Positions 24,901-29,021 of a stretch of DNA of 29,021 nt are shown piece by piece (position 1 is the first letter of the stretch; every line of letters begins with the position of its first letter). The DNA is taken from the NCBI GenBank assembly GCA_900545225.1, contig UQXZ01000016.1, forward strand, positions 1 through 29,021, given 5' to 3'. Under the pieces are notes generated by a model. That model made no database searches and was not told the origin of the DNA. It saw only the letters and a list, made by a program, of their open reading frames with translations. The stretch comes from an uncultured Eubacteriales bacterium (lineage in GTDB: Bacteria > Bacillota > Clostridia > Lachnospirales > Lachnospiraceae). The translations under genes and the position numbers were made by a program.

Positions 24901-26376
24901 ATTGATGGATGTGAGCTTTTCAATCTTTATAGGAATAGGAATCTGAGGGTTTACAAACTCACTGAATCTCTCAGTAATTTTTCCATCCTTAATCTTAACT
25001 GCACCGATTTCTATAATTCTGTCATAATGAGCAGAAAAACCAGTTGTCTCGATATCGAATACTACAAATTCATCATTGAGACTCTGACCCTTACCGTTTC
25101 TTACCAGTGGCTTATCATCATCTATTAAGTATGCCTCTACTCCATAGATAACCTTGAAATCTTCCATTTTTTCAGATGCGTGGAGACACTCAGGGAATGC
25201 CTGCACTACACCATGGTCAGTGATTGCTATGGCAGGATGTCCGAATTCATGAGCCTTATTAATAATATCCGAAGCACTGGACACACCGTCCATATCACTC
25301 ATCTTAGTATGACAGTGAAGCTCAACTCGTTTAACTTCCGCAGTATCTAATCTGACCTCTCTTGTGTCAGTGCCGCTTCTTATACCATATACTCTGCCGA
25401 TAATAATATCTTGCTCAAACTGGTTAAATGAAGCGTCACCCTTCAACTTAATAAATGCACCCTTTTTGATGAATTCATCAAATTCCGCCAGTTTCTCATT
25501 TATCACAAATAAATCCGCTGTAATTGTATCCGTAAAGTCAGTAATATCGAACATTAAAATAGTTCTATCGTTTTTGATAGGCTTTTTCTCAATCCTTCTG
25601 ATCATTCCGGAAATGGCAACGGTTCTTGTTGTCTCATCTATCGTTCTGATAGGTACAATTTCTTCATCAGAGAAATCTCTGCCATAGAGTACATCTTCAT
25701 TTTTATATGAAACATTGTAGGATTTCTTTTCCTCTTTCTTTGCAGGAGCTTTCTCTTTTACAGGAACATTTTCCTTTTCTTCCTTAGGCTTCTCTTCGAA
25801 AATATTTGTCTCGGAAATAATTTTATTAACTTCACGCTCTAAAGCCTTATTCTTAATTTCTTCATATTTACCGAGAGTTCTGTCCTTGTGGGTTATATAC
25901 ACGTCCACTGGTGTCCTGAATCTCTTTAAGAACAAATCGCTGAAGTAATTTCTTAATTCCTCTCCGTAATTATCTGCGGCAAATCCCCTTGGAAGTCTTA
26001 ATTCAAGCCTATCCCCGTCAAATATTACATCCGTGTCTTTATATGTAATAAATGCCAGACTGAAGTAAGTTTCAAGCTCTAATCGTATACTCTCCTTATA
26101 TTCGTTATAAATATTTTCAGGAGAATAGGAATTAATCAGATTGTATCTGTCTAATACACGTAAGTTATTAGCTCCGAATTTTTCAAATATCTGAGTAAAT
26201 AAGGCTTTTTCCAATTCAATAATATATTTTTTCGGAATAATTTTATTACTCTCGAGATATATTCTTATATTAAGCCCCGTAGTGCTCTTTTTGATGTGGG
26301 AAATCTCTGCATTTTCAAAATACATGGCAACTTCCGGATCAAGATGCAATTTTGGAAAAACCTCATTAAACCTCAT
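21973..26376 (-). CDS. polC: DNA polymerase III PolC, alpha subunit (Gram-positive type)
   Basis: The 1467-aa replicative polymerase (B. subtilis about 1437 aa) has all expected domains: an N-terminal domain, a charged linker (200-225, EKEEK-rich) and an OB fold (TVAISGMIRRIEKKP). A split PHP domain starts at VELHCHTKMSDMDG. A DEDDh proofreading exonuclease is inserted near 430-595 (FDIETTG, NAEFD, HHRAVDDAEAT). The palm carries PDIDLNF, with GSRGSVGSSFAATMAG before it, and a Cys4 zinc site (CDKC and CPKC). All catalytic residues are intact. Its ATG shares one base with the ispG stop (TAATG), implying coupled translation. This is an essential chromosomal gene. Confidence 0.97.
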   Translation of the reverse strand: MRFNEVFPKLHLDPEVAMYFENAEISHIKKSTTGLNIRIYLESNKIIPKKYIIELEKALFTQIFEKFGANNLRVLDRYNLINSYSPENIYNEYKESIRLELETYFSLAFITYKDTDVIFDGDRLELRLPRGFAADNYGEELRNYFSDLFLKRFRTPVDVYITHKDRTLGKYEEIKNKALEREVNKIISETNIFEEKPKEEKENVPVKEKAPAKKEEKKSYNVSYKNEDVLYGRDFSDEEIVPIRTIDETTRTVAISGMIRRIEKKPIKNDRTILMFDITDFTDTITADLFVINEKLAEFDEFIKKGAFIKLKGDASFNQFEQDIIIGRVYGIRSGTDTREVRLDTAEVKRVELHCHTKMSDMDGVSSASDIINKAHEFGHPAIAITDHGVVQAFPECLHASEKMEDFKVIYGVEAYLIDDDKPLVRNGKGQSLNDEFVVFDIETTGFSAHYDRIIEIGAVKIKDGKITERFSEFVNPQIPIPIKIEKLTSINDGMVANADTIDKVLPRFLNFIGDAAVVAHNAEFDVSFIADNAERLGRKIDFTVLDTVLIAQYLMPGLKNFKLDTLVKHLGVVLNNHHRAVDDAEATSHIFLKLIDMLNERDIFTLDDLLKKGKIGPEALRKLHPYHAVLLATSIEGKNNLYRMISASHLEHFYRFPKIPKSLLKSHREGILVGSACASGELFSAILNGRNEQVIANIVDFYDYLEIMPVGNSEYLIEDENSFVKSEDDIRDINRKIVDLGIEFNKPVCATGDVHFLNPEDSIYRAVIQAGSGFKDFDRQPPLYLKTTDEMLKEFEYLGSEKAYEVVVKNTNMIADMCEKISPIRPDKCPPVIENSDETLRQICINKAHEMYGPVLPEEVSSRLDRELNSIISNGYSVMYIIAQQLVWKSNDDGYLVGSRGSVGSSFAATMAGITEVNPLSPHYLCDKCYYVDFKSEDVLKFAGGAGCDMPDKVCPKCGNKLQKLGFDIPFETFLGFKGNKEPDIDLNFSNEYQGKAHAFTEVIFGKGQTFKAGTIGTVAEKTAFGLVKGYFEELSEKTGTTIVKRKCEIERIASGCVDVRRTTGQHPGGIVVLPIGEEIHTFTPVQHPANDMKSDIVTTHFDYHSIDHNLLKLDILGHLDPTMIKYLQDMTGVDPLTIPLDSKEVMSLFANTEALGIKPEQIGGTELGTLGVPEFGTDFAMGMLKEAKPTQFSDLVRIAGLAHGTDVWLGNAQKLIQEGTATISTAVCTRDDIMVYLINKGMDSELSFNIMEKVRKGKGLTPEWEEEMRMHDVPEWYIWSCNKIKYMFPKAHAAAYVMMAWRVAYFKIFYPLEYYCAYFSIRANAFDYEKMALGKDKLKYYIADYKKRLETKELSNAEQDELKDMRLVEEMYERGLEFTPIDIYKAKARTFQIFDGKIMPSFKVIDKVGEVAGESIEIAASNGKFLSKEDLRRRAKVGNTVIEKLDSIHALDGLADSNQLSLFDL

Positions 26377-27428
26377 TAGAATTCCTCAACCTCTCGTTTT
26401 AATTCTTCTAAAATCTTATCCTCAGGAACTTTTTTAACAATCTCTCCACGCTTGATAATAAGACCTACACCATCACCGCCGGCAATACCGATATCAGCTT
26501 CCTTTGCCTCTCCCGGACCATTTACGGCACATCCCATAACGGCAACCTTAATAGGCTTATTAATACCTACAAGAGTATCCTCAACCTGCTTTGCAAGACC
26601 GATAATATCAATCTTAGTTCTTCCACATGTAGGACATGAAATGATTTCAACCATATCCTTCTTAAGACCTAATGAATTGAGAATATACTTGGCTACAAGA
26701 ATCTCATTTTCAGGCTCATCAGTAAGTGAAACTCTTATTGTATTACCAATGCCTTCTGAAAGAATAATTCCTAAACCAACAGAAGACTTGATTGTTCCAC
26801 TGAGGAGTGTTCCTGACTCTGTAATACCAACATGGAGCGGATATTTGCACTTATTTGCAATTAACTTATGTGCTTCAACAGCCATAGGTACATTACTTGA
26901 TTTAATACTTACAACAAGATTGTCATAATCTAAATCTTCAACTACTTTTATCTGCTTTAATGCACTTTCAACGATACCCTCTGCTGTTACACTTCCGTAC
27001 TTTTCAAGAATTTCCTTTTCAAGAGAACCTGAATTAACACCGATTCTGATAGGGATATTTCTTTCCTTTGCAACAGCAACAACCTTTGCAACATTTTCTC
27101 GGCTTCCGATATTACCGGGATTGATACGGATCTTGTCAGCACCATTTTCCATTGCTGCAATAGCAAGTCTGTAATCAAAATGAATATCTGCAACAAGAGG
27201 AATATGGATTCTCTTCTTAATCTCCTTAAATGCCTCTGCCGCTCTCATATTTGGAACTGTAGAACGAACAATGTCACATCCTGTTTCTTCAAGTCTTAAA
27301 ATCTGTGCAACTGTTTTGTCCACGTCCTCTGTAAATGTATTTGTCATTGACTGAATGGCTATTCTGTTAGTACCGCCAATCTTTACGCCACCTATATTTA
27401 TTTCTTTTGTATTTTCTCTTAGTAACAT
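26376..27428 (-). CDS. ispG: 4-hydroxy-3-methylbut-2-enyl diphosphate synthase IspG (GcpE)
   Basis: IspG catalyses the penultimate step of the MEP isoprenoid pathway with a [4Fe-4S] cluster. The start at 27428 (MLLRENTKEINIGG) follows AGAGGTG; an in-frame ATG at 27455 would add nine atypical residues. The protein is 350 aa. It has the TIM-barrel start IGGTNRIAIQSMTNTFTEDV, VADIHFDYRLAIAAMENGAD and KIRINPGNIG. The cluster ligands are in SCPTCGRTK and MGCAVNGPGEAKEADIG, the latter holding the catalytic Glu. It is translationally coupled to polC. The genes dxr and rseP, usually upstream in Clostridia, are not present here. Confidence 0.96.
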   Translation of the reverse strand: MLLRENTKEINIGGVKIGGTNRIAIQSMTNTFTEDVDKTVAQILRLEETGCDIVRSTVPNMRAAEAFKEIKKRIHIPLVADIHFDYRLAIAAMENGADKIRINPGNIGSRENVAKVVAVAKERNIPIRIGVNSGSLEKEILEKYGSVTAEGIVESALKQIKVVEDLDYDNLVVSIKSSNVPMAVEAHKLIANKCKYPLHVGITESGTLLSGTIKSSVGLGIILSEGIGNTIRVSLTDEPENEILVAKYILNSLGLKKDMVEIISCPTCGRTKIDIIGLAKQVEDTLVGINKPIKVAVMGCAVNGPGEAKEADIGIAGGDGVGLIIKRGEIVKKVPEDKILEELKREVEEF

Positions 27429-27475
27429 AGATGCACCTCTGTATTCATTTAACATTTCTTATAATTGTAGCACTA

Positions 27476-27527
27476 AAATCGCCCTGTTTCATTATACTTT
27501 ATTATGTATAACGAAACAGGGCGATTT
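27476..27527. terminator. Bidirectional terminator between the ricin-lectin gene and ispG
   Basis: AAATCGCCCTGTTTC and GAAACAGGGCGATTT form a perfect 15-bp stem around a 22-base loop. It ends the lectin gene transcript (stop at 27545), leaving about 45 bp in which ispG's promoter would have to lie. Confidence 0.85.
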
Positions 27528-27544
27528 ATGTTATTTATTCATAT

Positions 27545-29021
27545 TTATTTATATATCTTCCACTGCTGTGCTCCATTATCTTTAGCATAGAACCATAGCC
27601 ATATGTTGCTTCCGTTCTTCATGCTTGCACCGCATGTATCCATTACACAATATCCCGAAGCTTGCTTAAATATTAATTTATCTGTTCCTTTTACTCTATA
27701 TATATTCCATTGCTGAGCATTAGTATTATTGCTGCTCCATTGTAATATATTAGTTCTAGAATTAGTATTGCCACCGGATATATCAATTACTTTTGTCCCA
27801 TTGCTTATCTTTGTTTGAATAACAAAATTACCATTTGTTAATTTTTTTATTCTAAACTTTTGAGCATTTGTTCCATTTGATTTCCATATATGAACATTTT
27901 GACCATTTGCATCTATTCCTGAAGAAATATCTAACCTAAAGCTTGAATCTGCAATACTTCCCAATTGAACCCAGTCTTTTTCGCTAATCCCCAAACTTGA
28001 AATATCTGTTATCTTTTCAAGTTCCGGATTTGCTGCATCAAATGTTGTAGCAGACTCTATCTTCCAATGCTGTGCATTCAATATTCCATTAACATCCCAT
28101 ACACCAACATTTTGGCCTTTTCTTACATTGCCTCCTGCAATGTCTAATGCTTTACCGTTTACAGAATTAATAAATACATATGAACCGTCTGCATGCTTAT
28201 AAAGCTTCCAGATTTGTGCATTACTATTGTTACTTGCCCATTGATGTACATTTGCACCTCTATTTGGTGATGCACTAGATACATCAAGGGATGATTTATA
28301 TCCTGATGCTGCAGTTCTTATGTAATATTCTCCATTTTCACTTGCCTTTTCTATGCGGAATTTCTCTGCATCAGCGTAATTTCTCTCCCAGATTCCAACA
28401 TTAGTACCATTACTTTGTTTTCCGCCAGATACATCAAGTGCAAAATTGTTATTAGTTGCAGAAACTATGTTATATTCGCCCTCGACAAAATCCTTAACTA
28501 ATGTAAGTCCTTTTGCTCTTGCCTCATTTGCTGACTTGGTATTAATCAAGTTCCACATTTGTGTATTAGAGCCTTTGATATATTCCCATGTCCAAATGTT
28601 TGTGCCATTACCGGTTTTTGCACCTGTAAGGTCCATAAGCTGAACTTTGCCATTGGATGCAACTGCAGGATTACCATTTTTATCAGCAACTACAAATACA
28701 TATTGGTTCTTGTCATTCTTCATGGCTATAAAATATGTACCATTTTGATTTCTGTCGCTGTATTGCTTTATATTGGTTCCTAATGCCACTTTACCTGAAT
28801 CAACCTCCAAAGCTGATGTACCGTCAGTTACGTCGGTTTTAATCTGATATGTGCCATTGCTTTGAGGCTCAAAATAGAATTTCTGAGCTGCAGTTCCATT
28901 ATTGCTCCAAAGGTGTACATTTGCATTGTTCTCTTGACTTGCTGAAGATATATCTACAAAACCATCTTTTCTTGCAGCTGTTTCTATGTTGTAGTAATCT
29001 GTTGCTTTTAAGTCATTAACC
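27545..29021 (-). CDS. Ricin-type beta-trefoil lectin protein, C-terminal part (open at the right edge)
   Basis: The frame is open from 29020 to the stop at 27545 (491 codons). It carries eight QxW/QxF-type ricin B repeats: AQKFYF, TQMWNL, AEKFRI, AQIWKL, AQHWKI, AQKFRI, AQQWNI and AQQWKI. Most sit about 40-50 residues apart, each preceded by LDVSGG..NGxNVxxW. They make about three RICIN_B-like beta-trefoils that would bind glycans. There is no start codon or signal peptide inside the window. The first 18 encoded residues equal the last 18 encoded at the left edge, in the same phase, so this is probably the C-terminus of the beta-helix protein at 1-2028. No cell-wall anchor motif is seen; the last trefoil ends the protein. 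Confidence 0.88.
   Translation of the reverse strand, partial: VNDLKATDYYNIETAARKDGFVDISSASQENNANVHLWSNNGTAAQKFYFEPQSNGTYQIKTDVTDGTSALEVDSGKVALGTNIKQYSDRNQNGTYFIAMKNDKNQYVFVVADKNGNPAVASNGKVQLMDLTGAKTGNGTNIWTWEYIKGSNTQMWNLINTKSANEARAKGLTLVKDFVEGEYNIVSATNNNFALDVSGGKQSNGTNVGIWERNYADAEKFRIEKASENGEYYIRTAASGYKSSLDVSSASPNRGANVHQWASNNSNAQIWKLYKHADGSYVFINSVNGKALDIAGGNVRKGQNVGVWDVNGILNAQHWKIESATTFDAANPELEKITDISSLGISEKDWVQLGSIADSSFRLDISSGIDANGQNVHIWKSNGTNAQKFRIKKLTNGNFVIQTKISNGTKVIDISGGNTNSRTNILQWSSNNTNAQQWNIYRVKGTDKLIFKQASGYCVMDTCGASMKNGSNIWLWFYAKDNGAQQWKIYK
28967..29021. repeat. 55-bp terminal direct repeat, right copy
   Basis: Identical to bases 1-55; joining the two copies gives a 28,966-bp circle with one continuous 1149-codon surface-protein gene across the join. 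Confidence 0.97.

Overview
The window looks like chromosomal DNA of a low-GC, Gram-positive Clostridia, most likely Lachnospiraceae-like (an inference). The grounds are a PolC-type replicative polymerase, an ispG-polC pair, a yceG-telA pair, a polyphosphate-polymerase/DUF4956/carbohydrate-binding locus, ricin-lectin surface proteins and a Tn4451-family mobilizable element. The last 55 bases (28967-29021) are identical to the first 55. The reading frame that runs off the left edge continues in phase from the right edge, so the sequence behaves as a closed circle of 28,966 bp. Because polC and ispG are essential chromosomal genes, an assembly-graph loop or a duplicated surface-protein gene is at least as likely as a real circle.

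Layout, left to right. (1) 1-2028 (-): N-terminal half of a secreted beta-helix protein; its probable C-terminal ricin-lectin half lies at 27545-29021 (-). (2) 2275-2770: a decayed IS30-type transposase. (3) 2999-4360: an N-terminally truncated carbohydrate-binding-domain gene fused to a scrap of a DUF4956 membrane protein. (4) About 4440-11545: an integrative mobilizable element of the Tn4451 type. It holds a large serine recombinase TnpX (706 aa), TnpV, TnpW, a MobV relaxase (TnpZ-like), a RecA-fold ATPase and a small Cys-rich protein. Its cargo is a membrane-anchored D-Ala-D-Ala carboxypeptidase-like serine hydrolase. (5) 11496-11678: the first 44 codons of a VTC-domain polyphosphate polymerase, cut off by the element. 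The element therefore sits in a damaged VTC-DUF4956-carbohydrate-binding operon.

(6) 12015-13941 (+): an OmpR-family response regulator and its histidine kinase, overlapping by 17 bp and divergent from the broken operon. (7) 14150-16942 (-): telA (yceH) and yceG, a stress/toxic-anion pair. (8) 17298-17504: the 3' remnant of a fic gene. (9) 17563-20169 (-): a complete SsuABC/TauABC-like importer (lipoprotein, permease, ATPase) behind a clear sigma-A promoter. (10) 20725-21833 (-): a DUF2798 membrane protein and a small multidrug-export family protein. (11) 21973-27428 (-): ispG and polC, overlapping by one base (TAATG).

Functionally the window mixes housekeeping genes (isoprenoid synthesis and replication), envelope and surface functions (adhesin/lectin, importer, two-component system), a stress pair, and one mobile element with cell-wall cargo that has damaged a host operon. 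I found no CRISPR array, tRNA or rRNA. No wholly new system is evident. The most informative points are the terminal redundancy, the atypical cargo of the Tn4451-like element and the double-deletion scar around it.
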